A stretch of DNA of 64,000 nt, taken from Limnohabitans sp. Its GTDB lineage: Bacteria; Pseudomonadota; Gammaproteobacteria; Burkholderiales; Burkholderiaceae_C. Each line of letters begins with the position of its first letter. The first letter of the stretch is position 1. Under the pieces are notes generated by a model. That model did no database searches. It was not told where the DNA came from and was given only the letters and a program-made list of their open reading frames with translations. This document shows, one piece after another, positions 39,619-48,502 of this stretch. Location: positions 20,575 through 84,574 of the forward strand of contig NZ_JAFEIF010000004.1 of NCBI RefSeq assembly GCF_017848645.1, in the 5' to 3' direction. Position numbers and translations under genes: made by a program.

Positions 39619-39950
39619 TCAAGCCTTCGGTGGAAAAAGCAACTTGTGCTGAACGCGTGATTTTTCGAATGCATTGCACAGTTGCATATCTGCGATGACC
39701 TTGTCCAGGTCCTCGTAGTCAAAGGCAGCGGTCCACTGACAAATCCATTGCATGGCGTCCAGAAAGGGGCTGGGATTACCTTCGCGTGTCAGGACACGAA
39801 GACAGTCCAGGTACTCTTCCCTGAAAAGCGTTGGCACGATGATTCGGCAACTGTTGACGACCGAAAGTTCCGCATTCATCACAAGCCTAGCCAGGCGTCC
39901 GTTGCCATCGGTGAAGGGGTGAACTTCGGAGACGAGGAACATCGCCATCA
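39619..39950 (-). pseudogene. Fic-domain protein, 5' end removed at the IS1071 border
   Basis: About 110 codons remain, containing the full Fic catalytic motif HPFTDGNGR and a downstream helical region ending LLFPPKA. The upstream part is missing: the frame runs straight into the IS1071 left end at 39951. Sequence beyond the right end of IS1071 belongs to another gene, so the lost part was deleted rather than merely separated. Intact Fic proteins transfer AMP or other groups to target proteins and often act as toxins. The residual gene is unlikely to be functional. Confidence 0.82.
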
Positions 39951-40060
39951 GGGGTCTCCTCGTTTTCAGTGCAATAAGTGACGGTACGCAAAGCTAGCAC
40001 TGGCGCGGGGGTGGTCTGGGTAGACCGTTGATTTCATTGACTTTCCTGTTCGCTTTGTAA
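39951..40060 (+). repeat. IS1071 left terminal inverted repeat
   Basis: About 110 bp, matching the right end with six mismatches by my alignment. The outermost 38 bp are identical to the right end. Confidence 0.93.
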
Positions 40061-40095
40061 ACGGGTATGGTGGCCTCCCACTTTTGAGGTTCACG

Positions 40096-43011
40096 ATGCA
40101 GGGTTGGCACACAACGTTTTTGGGGATGCGTGGGCTCCCCCGCGATATCAGCGACTTCGAGATGAAGGCATTTTTCACCTTCGATGGTGCCGAGCGCGAC
40201 GCAATCAATGCACGCCGAGGTGATTCCCACAAGCTTGGTCTGGCGCTCCATATTGGTTTCCTGCGCATGAGTGGGCGTTTGCTCGGTGCCTTTCGGGTAA
40301 TTCCAGTAGCCTTGTGGCGCCACCTTGGCAACGAGCTTGGCATTGCAGCACCAGAAGTCGCCTCGCTGAGAGCCATGTATGAACGCGGGCGCACGCTATT
40401 CGATCACCAACAAGTAGCCTGCACGGTCCTTGGATTCCAGTGGATGAGCGAGCACCAGCGCCGCTCACTGGTACGTGAACTGCGCGACGAAGTGGCGCGC
40501 TGCGCCGACCGCGATCAGCTACTCGTGCGGGCGCGTCAATGGCTGTACAAGAACAAGCTGGTGATCGTGCACGAGCGGGCAATTCGGACACTGATTGCGG
40601 CGGCACTTGCCCAGCTTGAAGTTGAAACAGGCACCGCCATCGCCGCCAGCGTTGATCCAGCAACACTTGATCGCTGGCGAGCCTCAGTTTCAGAGCTGCG
40701 CCCAGATGGACAAACCCAGCAGAGTTGGCTATGGGCTGCACCGGCGAAACACTCAACCCGCCAAATCAGCGAGGTACTGGAGCGCATCGACCTGCTTTAC
40801 ACGCTGGACGTTCATAAGCACCTGGCAGACATCCCCGATCTCATCTTGCGCCGCTACGCGCGCCGACTTGTCTCCAGGCCGCCCTCAGCCGGAGCCAAGA
40901 TCAAAGAGCCAGCGCGCACCGTGGAGGTCGCATGCTTTCTTCGGTATTGCCTGTTCACCACCACAGACCAGTTGATCCTTATGGTGCAGCGCCGGATCGC
41001 CGATCTGTGGCGTCAGGCTGCCGCCGATGTCCCCGCTACCGTCAATTGGGCCGCAATGTACAAAACGCTGCTCGGCGAACTTGTTGCCTTGAGCGCGCAA
41101 GGTGCGGTGCCAGATGCTGAGTTGCGTGCCCGTCTTGAAGCCTTGATCACCGAAACCCAGAAACGCAAACCACCGAGCAGGGCCTCCCTGGTCCGCGAGG
41201 GATTGATTGATGGAATTCGCCCCGTGCGGTCGTTGCTCGTCGCCATTGCAAAGCTGCCCTGGCAGGCCACCGGCGAGCATCCTGCCATCGAGTACCTTGC
41301 CAAGCTGCAAGCTTTATATCTCAAAGGATCCAGAAAGCTGCCAGTTGAAGTGGTGGCACCAAGTCTGGGAATGATCTGGCAGGTTTCGATCTCCAGCCCA
41401 GACCGGGAACGGGCGTTTCAGGCGTTGGAGGTGGCCACCCTGTTTGCCCTGCGCCGCGCGGTGCGCAATGGCTCGGTCTGGATTGAGCACAGCCTGAGCT
41501 TTCGGGGTCGTGCGCGCTTGTTCTTCACGGACGAGCGTTGGCAGGCAGAGTCCAAGAAACACTATGCCCGTCTATCGTTACCCAGCAAGGCTGCCACTTT
41601 CTTGAAGCCTTTGCTGGCCAGAGTAACTGCCGGTGTCGATGCGGTGGCCGCTGCAGCCCGCAGTGGCGTACTGCGCGTGGATGATGAACTCCATTTGTCG
41701 CCATTGCCCGCAGAGGACGAAGACCCAGAAGTGACCAAGCTGCGCGCGGCTTTGGATCACCGCATCGGTGAGGTTCAATTGCCGGAAGTGATTCTGGCCG
41801 TTGACGCCCAGGTGCGCTTTAGCTGGATCATGCTCGGACGTGAGCCGCGCTCTACCGACGAGCTGCTGATGGTCTATGCCGGCATCATGGCCCACGGCAC
41901 CAGTCTGACTGCGGTCGAATGCGCGCGCATGATTCCGCAATTGTCTGCCACCAGCATTCGCCAGGCCATGCGCTGGGCGCGGGACGAACGGCGTCTGAGC
42001 CAGGCCTGCCAGGCTGTGCTGGAATTCATGCAGCGACACCCGATTGCCGCCACCTGGGGGCGGTCCGATTTGGCATCTTCTGACATGATGAGCATGGAGA
42101 CCACCAAACGGGTGTGGCAAGCCCGGCTTGATCCTCGGCGCAACACACCTTCCATTGGAATCTACTCCCATGTAAAAGACCGGTGGGGCATCTTCCATGC
42201 GCAGCCCTTTGTGCTCAATGAGCGCCAGGCGGGCGTGGCCATTGAAGGTGTCATCCGCCAAGAAAAGCTGGAGACCAGCCAGCTTGCTGTGGATACCCAT
42301 GGCTACACCGACTTTGCCATGTCACATGCCCGTTTGCTTGGTTTTGATCTTTGCCCGCGGTTGAAGGAACTCAAACAGCGCCACCTCTTTGTGCCACGCG
42401 GCACCAAAGTGCCCGCAGAAATCGCTGCGGTGTGCGAAGCCAATGTCGACGTCGCTTTGATCGAAAAGCATTGGGATAGTCTGGTGCACCTGGCAGCCTC
42501 GGTCATGAGCGGACATGCCAGTGCGGTGGCAGCTCTTGCGCGGTTCGGTTCTGCCGCCCAGGGCGATCCAATCTATGAGGCTGGCGTGCAATTGGGGCGG
42601 TTGCTGCGTACGGCGTTTTTGGCTGACTACTTTGTCAAGGACGCTTTCAGGAACGAGTTGCGCCGGGTGCTCAATCGGGGCGAGGCTGTTAACGCCCTCA
42701 AGCGCGCCATTTATACCGGCCGGATCAGCCCGGCGCAGGCCAAACGTGTCGATGAAATGCAGGCTGTGGCCGATGCGTTGAGCCTGATGGCCAACATCGT
42801 GATGGCGTGGAATACCTCACAGATGCAGGCGGTCCTGGATCGCTGGTCGAACCGCCGCCAGGTCATTCCACCGGAACTGATCGGGAAGATTGCGCCCACC
42901 AGGCTGGAGAGCATCAACTTGCGGGGTGTGTTTCGCTTCCCGGTTGACCGCTATGCTGACCAAATCCTGCCTTCGCGGCCAAATGCATCGATAACTGGCA
43001 CCAATGGATGA
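40096..43011 (+). CDS. tnpA: IS1071 transposase TnpA (Tn3 family)
   Basis: The ATG at 40096 gives 971 residues, exactly the length known for IS1071 TnpA; an in-frame TTG at 40084 is less likely. The C-terminal half has the DDE transposase segments of the Tn3 family, for example SRNTPSIGIYSHVKDRW-like text (RRNTPSIGIYSHVKDRWGIF), VDTHGYTDFAMSHARLLGFDLCPRLKEL and LNRGEAVNALKRAIYTGR. No frameshift is seen, so the enzyme is probably active. Confidence 0.97.
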   Translation: MQGWHTTFLGMRGLPRDISDFEMKAFFTFDGAERDAINARRGDSHKLGLALHIGFLRMSGRLLGAFRVIPVALWRHLGNELGIAAPEVASLRAMYERGRTLFDHQQVACTVLGFQWMSEHQRRSLVRELRDEVARCADRDQLLVRARQWLYKNKLVIVHERAIRTLIAAALAQLEVETGTAIAASVDPATLDRWRASVSELRPDGQTQQSWLWAAPAKHSTRQISEVLERIDLLYTLDVHKHLADIPDLILRRYARRLVSRPPSAGAKIKEPARTVEVACFLRYCLFTTTDQLILMVQRRIADLWRQAAADVPATVNWAAMYKTLLGELVALSAQGAVPDAELRARLEALITETQKRKPPSRASLVREGLIDGIRPVRSLLVAIAKLPWQATGEHPAIEYLAKLQALYLKGSRKLPVEVVAPSLGMIWQVSISSPDRERAFQALEVATLFALRRAVRNGSVWIEHSLSFRGRARLFFTDERWQAESKKHYARLSLPSKAATFLKPLLARVTAGVDAVAAAARSGVLRVDDELHLSPLPAEDEDPEVTKLRAALDHRIGEVQLPEVILAVDAQVRFSWIMLGREPRSTDELLMVYAGIMAHGTSLTAVECARMIPQLSATSIRQAMRWARDERRLSQACQAVLEFMQRHPIAATWGRSDLASSDMMSMETTKRVWQARLDPRRNTPSIGIYSHVKDRWGIFHAQPFVLNERQAGVAIEGVIRQEKLETSQLAVDTHGYTDFAMSHARLLGFDLCPRLKELKQRHLFVPRGTKVPAEIAAVCEANVDVALIEKHWDSLVHLAASVMSGHASAVAALARFGSAAQGDPIYEAGVQLGRLLRTAFLADYFVKDAFRNELRRVLNRGEAVNALKRAIYTGRISPAQAKRVDEMQAVADALSLMANIVMAWNTSQMQAVLDRWSNRRQVIPPELIGKIAPTRLESINLRGVFRFPVDRYADQILPSRPNASITGTNG

Positions 43012-43044
43012 AACCGACCACGGTTTGACGCCACGAATCGCAGA

Positions 43045-43154
43045 TTTGAAAGTGAACAGGAAAGTCAATGAAATCAACGATCTACCAACACCACCTCCGC
43101 GCCAGTGCTAGCTTTTCGTACCGTCACTTATTGCACTGAAAACGAGGAGACCCC
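43045..43154 (-). repeat. IS1071 right terminal inverted repeat
   Basis: Complement of the left terminal repeat over about 110 bp, lying just after the transposase stop. Confidence 0.93.
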
Positions 43155-43187
43155 AGGCGGGGGTGTTCAGCATGTCTTGCGTCCTGT

Positions 43188-43952
43188 TCAGGATTTGAAT
43201 CGGCCAGCCAGTGCCGTGGCGCTGTCGCGCAGCACGTTTTGGTCGGCACCCACGGCCACAAACAGGCAGCCTTGGTCCACATAGTGTTTGGCCAAGGCTT
43301 CGTCGCCCGTCAAGATGCCGGCTGCTTTGCCGCAGGCGCGGATGCGGGCGATGGATTCGTCAATGACTTTCAGCACATCAGGGTGTTTCGGGTTGCCCAG
43401 GTGACCGAGCGCTGCCGACAAGTCGCCGGGGCCGATGAACACACCGTCCACGCCGTCCACATTGGAAATGGCTTCGATGTTTTTGAGGCCCTCTACGGTT
43501 TCGACCTGAAGCAGCACGCAAATTTCTTCGCTGCTGTGTTGGGCATAGCCCTTCACCCGGCCATAGTGGCTGGCGCGGGGTGCACCCGCATAACCGCGCA
43601 CACCGTGGGGTGGGTAGCGGGTGTAGGACACCGCTTGTTGGGCTTCTTCTTCGGTCTGGATGTAGGGCACCAACAGGGTTTGCACGCCGACATCGAGCAA
43701 GCGCTTGAAGGTCACCATGTCGTTCCACGGTGGGCGCACGATGGGCGTGGTGGGGCTGCCCTTCATGGCTTGCAACTGCGCCACGATTTCTGTCAGGTCG
43801 TTAGGGGAGTGCTCCATGTCCAGCAGCAGCCAGTCAAAGTTGCAATGCGCCAAAATTTCGGTGCTGATGTTGCTGCACAGGTGCGACCACAGGCCAATTT
43901 GCTTTTGGCCGGACTGGATGGCGTGTTTGAAATGGTTGATGGGCATGTCCAT
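43188..43952 (-). CDS. garL: HpcH/HpaI-family aldolase, probably 2-dehydro-3-deoxyglucarate aldolase
   Basis: This 254-residue class II aldolase has catalytic His48 in LLDMEHSPND, Arg73 in PIVRPPW, and metal-binding Glu in LLQVETVEG with Asp in IGPGDLSAALG. The neighbours are tartronate semialdehyde reductase and glucarate dehydratase, which makes the GarL reaction (2-dehydro-3-deoxyglucarate to pyruvate and tartronate semialdehyde) the best call. The ATG at 43952 is chosen over upstream in-frame starts. Its stop is 33 bp from IS1071, and it is the last gene of the glucarate operon. Confidence 0.88.
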   Translation of the reverse strand: MDMPINHFKHAIQSGQKQIGLWSHLCSNISTEILAHCNFDWLLLDMEHSPNDLTEIVAQLQAMKGSPTTPIVRPPWNDMVTFKRLLDVGVQTLLVPYIQTEEEAQQAVSYTRYPPHGVRGYAGAPRASHYGRVKGYAQHSSEEICVLLQVETVEGLKNIEAISNVDGVDGVFIGPGDLSAALGHLGNPKHPDVLKVIDESIARIRACGKAAGILTGDEALAKHYVDQGCLFVAVGADQNVLRDSATALAGRFKS

Positions 43953-43984
43953 GGTGTTTGTCTCTTGAGAGGAATAGGGGGTGT

Positions 43985-44869
43985 TCAGTTGCCTGCAACC
44001 TGGAAATTGGCCGCGATCTCCAGTGCACGCACGATGCCGGAGTGGTCCCATGCTGCGCCGCCGTGCGCCACGCAGGTGTTCATCAGTTGCTGAGCGTTGG
44101 CCGTGTTGGGCAGGCTCAGGCCCATGGCCTTGGCGCCTTCCAGAGCCAGGTTCAGGTCTTTCTGGTGCAACTCGATACGGAAGCCCGGGTTGAAGGTGCG
44201 CTTGATCATGCGCTCGCCATGCAACTCCAGAATGCGGCTGGTGGCGAGGCCCCCCATCAGGGCTTGGCGCACTTTGGCCGGGTCGGCACCCGCTTTGGCG
44301 GCAAACAGCAGGGCTTCGCCCACGGCCTCAATGTTGAGCGCCACGATGATTTGGTTGGCAACTTTGCAGGTCTGGCCGCTGCCGTTGTCACCGATCAGGG
44401 TGATGTTCTTGCCCATCAAAGCGAACAAGGGTTGCACTTTGTTGAAGGTGGCTTCAGAGCCGCCGACCATGATGGTGAGGCTGGCCGCTTTGGCGCCCAC
44501 TTCGCCGCCAGACACTGGAGCATCCAGATAGTCGCAGCCCAGCGCGTTGATCTTGGCTGCGAAGGCCTTGGTGGCGATGGGTGAGATGGAGCTCATGTCC
44601 ACCACGGTCTTGCCTGCGCTCAGGCCTTTGGCCACACCTTGCTCGCCAAACAGCACGTCTTCCACATGCGGGGTGTCGGGCACCATGGTGAAAATGATGT
44701 CGGCTTTTTGTGCAACTTCGGCCGGGCTGGCGCAAGCTTTGGCGCCTTGTTCCAGCACGGCAGCAGGCACGCCGCTGCGCGAAAAAGCAAAGACTTCGTG
44801 GCCGCCCGCGAGCAGGTGCCCGGCCATGGGCACGCCCATGATGCCCAAGCCGATGAATCCGAGTTTCAT
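43985..44869 (-). CDS. garR: 2-hydroxy-3-oxopropionate (tartronate semialdehyde) reductase
   Basis: This 294-residue beta-hydroxyacid dehydrogenase has the NAD-binding site GFIGLGIMGVPMA, the substrate motif DAPVSGGEVGAK and catalytic Lys169 in GQTCKVANQ. It reduces tartronate semialdehyde to glycerate, the step after the aldolase encoded next to it. The ATG at 44869 follows AAGGAAAC. No glycerate kinase is encoded nearby, so the final step must be supplied elsewhere. Confidence 0.92.
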   Translation of the reverse strand: MKLGFIGLGIMGVPMAGHLLAGGHEVFAFSRSGVPAAVLEQGAKACASPAEVAQKADIIFTMVPDTPHVEDVLFGEQGVAKGLSAGKTVVDMSSISPIATKAFAAKINALGCDYLDAPVSGGEVGAKAASLTIMVGGSEATFNKVQPLFALMGKNITLIGDNGSGQTCKVANQIIVALNIEAVGEALLFAAKAGADPAKVRQALMGGLATSRILELHGERMIKRTFNPGFRIELHQKDLNLALEGAKAMGLSLPNTANAQQLMNTCVAHGGAAWDHSGIVRALEIAANFQVAGN

Positions 44870-44901
44870 GGTGTTTCCTTTGAGATGAATCGCCCGGGTG
44901 C

Positions 44902-46239
44902 TCAGCGCACCATACAAGGCATTTTGTTGTTGAATTTCCAACCGGGGATCAGGTATTGCATGGCGATGGCGTCATCGCGTGCACCCAGGCCGTGTTGTTG
45001 GTAGAGCTGGTTGGCTTGCATCACCGCGTCCATGTCCACCTCAATGCCCAAGCCAGGCTTGGCGGGCACATCGACATAGCCTTCTTTGATTTGCAGCGGG
45101 TCTTTGGTGAGGAATTGGCCGTCTTGCCAAATCCAATGCGTGTCAATGGCGGTGACTTTGCCGGGTGCGGCCGCCGCGCACTGGGTGAACATGGCGAGCG
45201 AAATGTCGAAATGGTTGTTGGAGTGCGAGCCCCAGGTCAAGTCGTACATCTGGCACAACTGCGCCACGCGCACCGAGCCTTGCAGCGTCCAGAAATGCGG
45301 ATCAGCCAGCGGGATGTCGACCGACTGCAGCTGGATGCTGTGGGCCATTTCGCGCCAGTCGGTAGCCACCATGTTGGTGGCCGTCAGCAAACCCGTGGCG
45401 CGGCGGAACTCGGCCATGACCTCGCGGCCTGAGAACACGCCTTCTGCGCCGCAGGGGTCTTCGGCATAAGCCATGGTGCTGCGGTGGTCGCGCAGCAGGC
45501 GGATCGCGTCTTTGAGCAGCCAGCCGCCATTGGGGTCGAGCGTGATGCGGGCTTTGGGAAAGCGCTCGTGCAGGGCCACCACGGCCTCGACTTCTTCCTC
45601 GCCGCGCAGCACACCGCCCTTGAGTTTGAAGTCTTGAAAGCCGTAGCGCTCTTGCGCGGCTTCGGCCAAGCGCACCACGGCCTCTGCCGTCATGGCTTTT
45701 TCATGGCGCAGGCGCAACCAGTCGTCGGCTTGGTCGGGCTCGCTTTTGTACGCCAAGTCGGTTTGCTGGCGGTCGCCCACATAAAACAGATAGCCCAGCA
45801 TTTGCACTCGGCTGCGTTGCTGGCCATCGCCCAGCAGGGCGCAAACGGGCACGTTCAGGTGCTGGCCCAGCAAATCCAGCAAAGCCGACTCCACGGCGGT
45901 GACGGCGTGGATGGTGGTGCGCAGGTCAAAAGTCTGGTTGCCGCGGCCGCCGCTGTCGCGGTCGGCAAACTGCTGGCGCATGGCGTTGAGCACTTGGTTG
46001 TAATTGCCAATGGGCAGGCCCTCAATCAGCGGGCGGGCGTCTTCCAGCGTCTGGCGGATTTTTTCGCCGCCGGGCACTTCGCCCAGGCCCGTGTGGCCTG
46101 AGGAGTCGGTCAGGATCACGATGTTGCGGGTGAAGAAGGGGCCGTGAGCGCCGCTGAGGTTCATCAGCATGCCGTCGTGGCCCGCCACAGGGATCACCTG
46201 CATGCGCGTGACGACAGGGGTGGAGGAAGACTGGGACAT
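44902..46239 (-). CDS. gudD: Glucarate dehydratase
   Basis: This 445-residue enolase-superfamily enzyme converts D-glucarate to 5-dehydro-4-deoxyglucarate. The catalytic and metal residues fall at the same numbers as in E. coli GlucD: Lys207 (KLK), Asp235, Glu266, Asn289, Asp313 and His339 (SHSNN). It is the first gene of the minus-strand operon gudD-garR-garL. Upstream at 46266-46276 is a half-match to the GntR operator seen near the regulator gene. Confidence 0.96.
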   Translation of the reverse strand: MSQSSSTPVVTRMQVIPVAGHDGMLMNLSGAHGPFFTRNIVILTDSSGHTGLGEVPGGEKIRQTLEDARPLIEGLPIGNYNQVLNAMRQQFADRDSGGRGNQTFDLRTTIHAVTAVESALLDLLGQHLNVPVCALLGDGQQRSRVQMLGYLFYVGDRQQTDLAYKSEPDQADDWLRLRHEKAMTAEAVVRLAEAAQERYGFQDFKLKGGVLRGEEEVEAVVALHERFPKARITLDPNGGWLLKDAIRLLRDHRSTMAYAEDPCGAEGVFSGREVMAEFRRATGLLTATNMVATDWREMAHSIQLQSVDIPLADPHFWTLQGSVRVAQLCQMYDLTWGSHSNNHFDISLAMFTQCAAAAPGKVTAIDTHWIWQDGQFLTKDPLQIKEGYVDVPAKPGLGIEVDMDAVMQANQLYQQHGLGARDDAIAMQYLIPGWKFNNKMPCMVR

Positions 46240-46265
46240 GGAGGGGTTCGTTGTTTATTTGACAG

Positions 46266-46276
46266 ACATCGTACAA
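46266..46276 (-). promoter_or_regulatory. Candidate GntR half-operator upstream of gudD
   Basis: On the minus strand it reads TTGTACGATGT, sharing TTGTACGA with the full dyad at 47103. It lies 27 bp upstream of the gudD start. Confidence 0.45.
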
Positions 46277-46321
46277 CTCAAACCCACATTGTGTGATGCG
46301 TGTTAACCCTTGGCAGTGTCC

Positions 46322-47056
46322 TCAGTGGTGGCTGGAAGCGCCTTTTTTGTGCCGGTCGCGGCTGTTGGACAGGTGGGTGCGCATGGCTGCGCGGGCCGAT
46401 TCGGCGTCTTGCGCGGTAATCGCGTTCAGGATGCTTTCGTGCTCCTGGTGCACGCGCCGCAAATAAGCCAATCGGGTGGCATCGATGGCGGGGGAGGTCT
46501 GCAGCCGTGCACGCGGGATGGATTGCGATCCCAGCGAATTCATCATGTCGGCGAAGTGGTTGTTTTGGGTAGCGCGGGCGATTTCGTGGTGGAACTGGAA
46601 GTCGGCAGCAATCGCATCGCGGCCTTCTTCGATGGCCCCTGAAAACGCGTTCATGGCTTCTTGCATGACGCGCAAATTCCCGTCTGTGCGCCTGACAGCA
46701 GCCAGAGCCGCAGCTTCTGTCTCGATGCTAATGCGCAATTCGAGCAGGGCAATCACATCGTGCAGGGTGCTCAGCTGGCCAGGGTTCACGCGAAATGAGG
46801 GTGACTCCGATTGCGCCAGTACAAAGGTGCCGATGCCGTGGCGCGTCTCGACCAGCCCGGCCTGTTGCAGCTTGGAAATCGCTTCGCGAACCACGGTGCG
46901 GCTCACGCCAAAGCGTTCCATGATGGCTGCTTCGGTGGGTAATTTCTGGCCACTTTCTAAGTTGCCGTTTTGTATGTCTGCGCTCAGCCTATCGACCAGT
47001 TCGTAGGTCAGGCTGCGCGATTTGCGCTTTTCGGGGGCGACTTCCGGGGTGTTCAT
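46322..47056 (-). CDS. FadR-subfamily GntR regulator of sugar-diacid catabolism
   Basis: This 244-residue protein has an N-terminal winged helix (LPTEAAIMERFGVSRTVVREAISKLQQAGLVETRHGIGTFV) and a C-terminal FCD effector domain with metal-binding His residues (QFHHEIARATQN, VHQEHESILNAI). Regulators of this type commonly repress uronate or aldarate operons until a sugar acid binds. The ATG at 47056 (MNTPEVAP) is preferred over one at 47071. It lies between gudD and the divergent dehydratase operon. Confidence 0.92.
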   Translation of the reverse strand: MNTPEVAPEKRKSRSLTYELVDRLSADIQNGNLESGQKLPTEAAIMERFGVSRTVVREAISKLQQAGLVETRHGIGTFVLAQSESPSFRVNPGQLSTLHDVIALLELRISIETEAAALAAVRRTDGNLRVMQEAMNAFSGAIEEGRDAIAADFQFHHEIARATQNNHFADMMNSLGSQSIPRARLQTSPAIDATRLAYLRRVHQEHESILNAITAQDAESARAAMRTHLSNSRDRHKKGASSHH

Positions 47057-47102
47057 CGGGTAAATACGCATTCCTGTTTGAAGAACGGCTCACATAATCA
47101 TC

Positions 47103-47113
47103 TTGTACGACAA
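47103..47113. promoter_or_regulatory. Candidate GntR/FadR-type operator
   Basis: TTGTACGACAA fits the FadR-subfamily consensus TNGTNNNACNA exactly. It sits in the 145-bp gap between the GntR gene and the divergent dehydratase gene, where it could control both. Confidence 0.6.
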
Positions 47114-47201
47114 CTGATCACATGGGGCATTTGAAGGCAATGTATCAGAACATCGCAGATCACCATCACTTTTTTGATGAAACAGGACCCGTATTTTTGT
47201 G

Positions 47202-48488
47202 ATGCCCTTAGCCATACGCCACGTTCGCATCACGCCCATCGCGTTCCGTGATCCGCCGCTGCTCAATGCGGCGGGCATCCACGAGCCATGGGCTTTGCGC
47301 TCGATCATCGAGATCGAAACAGCTTGCGGGCGCGTGGGCATCAACGAGACCTATGGCGACCAGTCCATGCTTGATGTGCTGGCCAAAGCCGCACCGGCTT
47401 TGCCGGGCCTCTCGCCCTGGGATCTCAACACCATGGAGAACCGAGTGGCCGCGCTGGTGGCGCCTGCTCAAAACGCTTCGGAGTTTTTGGGCGAACAAAT
47501 TTCCTTGGCACCCGGCACCCATGTGTCCAAGAACGTGGCCAAGGTCATCAGCGCTTTTGAGGTGGCCATGCTCGATTTGCAAGGTCAACTGGCTGGCGCC
47601 CCGATCGTGGATTTGCTGGGCGGCGCTGCGCGAGACACCGTGCCATTCAGCGCCTACTTGTTTTTCAAATACGCCGAGCACATTGACAAGCCTTACAGCG
47701 CTGATGCCTATGGCGAAGGCCTGAGTCCCGAACAAATGGTGTCGCAGGCACGCACCATGATTGACCAATATGGCTTCAAGAGCATCAAGCTCAAAGCGGG
47801 CACCTTGCCGCCTGAGCAGGAGGTGGCGGCGCTGCTGGCACTGGCCCAAGCTTTTCCGGGGGCACCCCTGCGCATCGACCCCAATGCCAACTGGACCGTG
47901 GCCACCAGCCTCAAGCTGGTCGAGCAGCTGCGCGGCGTGCTGGAGTATTACGAAGACCCTGCGCCTGGGCTGGACGGCATGACCGCGATTGCCCAGCAAT
48001 GTGACGTGCCCTTGGCCACCAACATGGTGGTGACGGACTACAAAGAGTTTGCTGAGAACGTGCGCTTGGGCTGCCCAGTGCGCATCGTGCTGTCTGACCA
48101 CCACTATTGGGGTGGCCTGCGCACCACGCAGCAGCTCTCGCGCCTTTGCCAGACCTTTGACATGGGCCTGTCCATGCACTCCAACTCACACTTGGGCATC
48201 AGCCTGACGGCGATGACACATCTGGCCGCTTCGGTGCCGCATTTGGCCTACGCCTGTGACACGCATTACCCCTGGCAAGACGACGAGGTGGTTCAGGGTG
48301 GTCGCCTGAAGTTTGAAAACGGCAGCCTGCACGTGCCGCGCACACCGGGCTTGGGCGTCACCATCGACCCAGAAGCGCTGGCCCGCTTGCACAACAACTA
48401 CGTGCATTGCGGCATCCGCAACCGCGATGACTTGGGACAAATGCGCAAATACGACCCCAGTTTCACGGGCAAACAGCCTCGCTTTTGA
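47202..48488 (+). CDS. Glucarate-dehydratase-related enolase-superfamily protein
   Basis: This 428-residue protein resembles glucarate dehydratase and keeps Lys198 in KLK, Asp226 (DPNANW), Asn274 (TNM), Asp299 and His326 (HSNSH). The residue aligned with GudD Glu266 appears to be Leu or Asp (257/258), so substrate or metal binding may differ. It may act on another diacid or be a GudX-like paralogue. It begins an operon divergent from the regulator and overlaps by 4 bp a TTG start option of galactarate dehydratase. A GTG at 47199 is an alternative start. Confidence 0.85.
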   Translation: MPLAIRHVRITPIAFRDPPLLNAAGIHEPWALRSIIEIETACGRVGINETYGDQSMLDVLAKAAPALPGLSPWDLNTMENRVAALVAPAQNASEFLGEQISLAPGTHVSKNVAKVISAFEVAMLDLQGQLAGAPIVDLLGGAARDTVPFSAYLFFKYAEHIDKPYSADAYGEGLSPEQMVSQARTMIDQYGFKSIKLKAGTLPPEQEVAALLALAQAFPGAPLRIDPNANWTVATSLKLVEQLRGVLEYYEDPAPGLDGMTAIAQQCDVPLATNMVVTDYKEFAENVRLGCPVRIVLSDHHYWGGLRTTQQLSRLCQTFDMGLSMHSNSHLGISLTAMTHLAASVPHLAYACDTHYPWQDDEVVQGGRLKFENGSLHVPRTPGLGVTIDPEALARLHNNYVHCGIRNRDDLGQMRKYDPSFTGKQPRF

Positions 48489-48502
48489 GCCCTTTGATTG
48501 AC

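Larger units (their letters stand above)
39951..43154 (+). mobile_element. IS1071 (Tn3-family insertion element), complete
   Basis: The element measures 3204 bp from GGGGTCTCCTCG at 39951 to its complement ending at 43154. It has long terminal inverted repeats of about 110 bp and one transposase gene and no resolvase, all as established for IS1071. Flanking pentamers are CATCA on the left and AGGCG on the right, so there is no target-site duplication. IS1071 commonly borders catabolic genes in Comamonadaceae, where pairs form composite transposons; only one copy is in this window. Confidence 0.96.

Noticed and set aside
39951..43154. Composite IS1071 transposon carrying one of the catabolic clusters
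   Set aside because: Only a single IS1071 copy is in the window, so a composite structure cannot be shown here.
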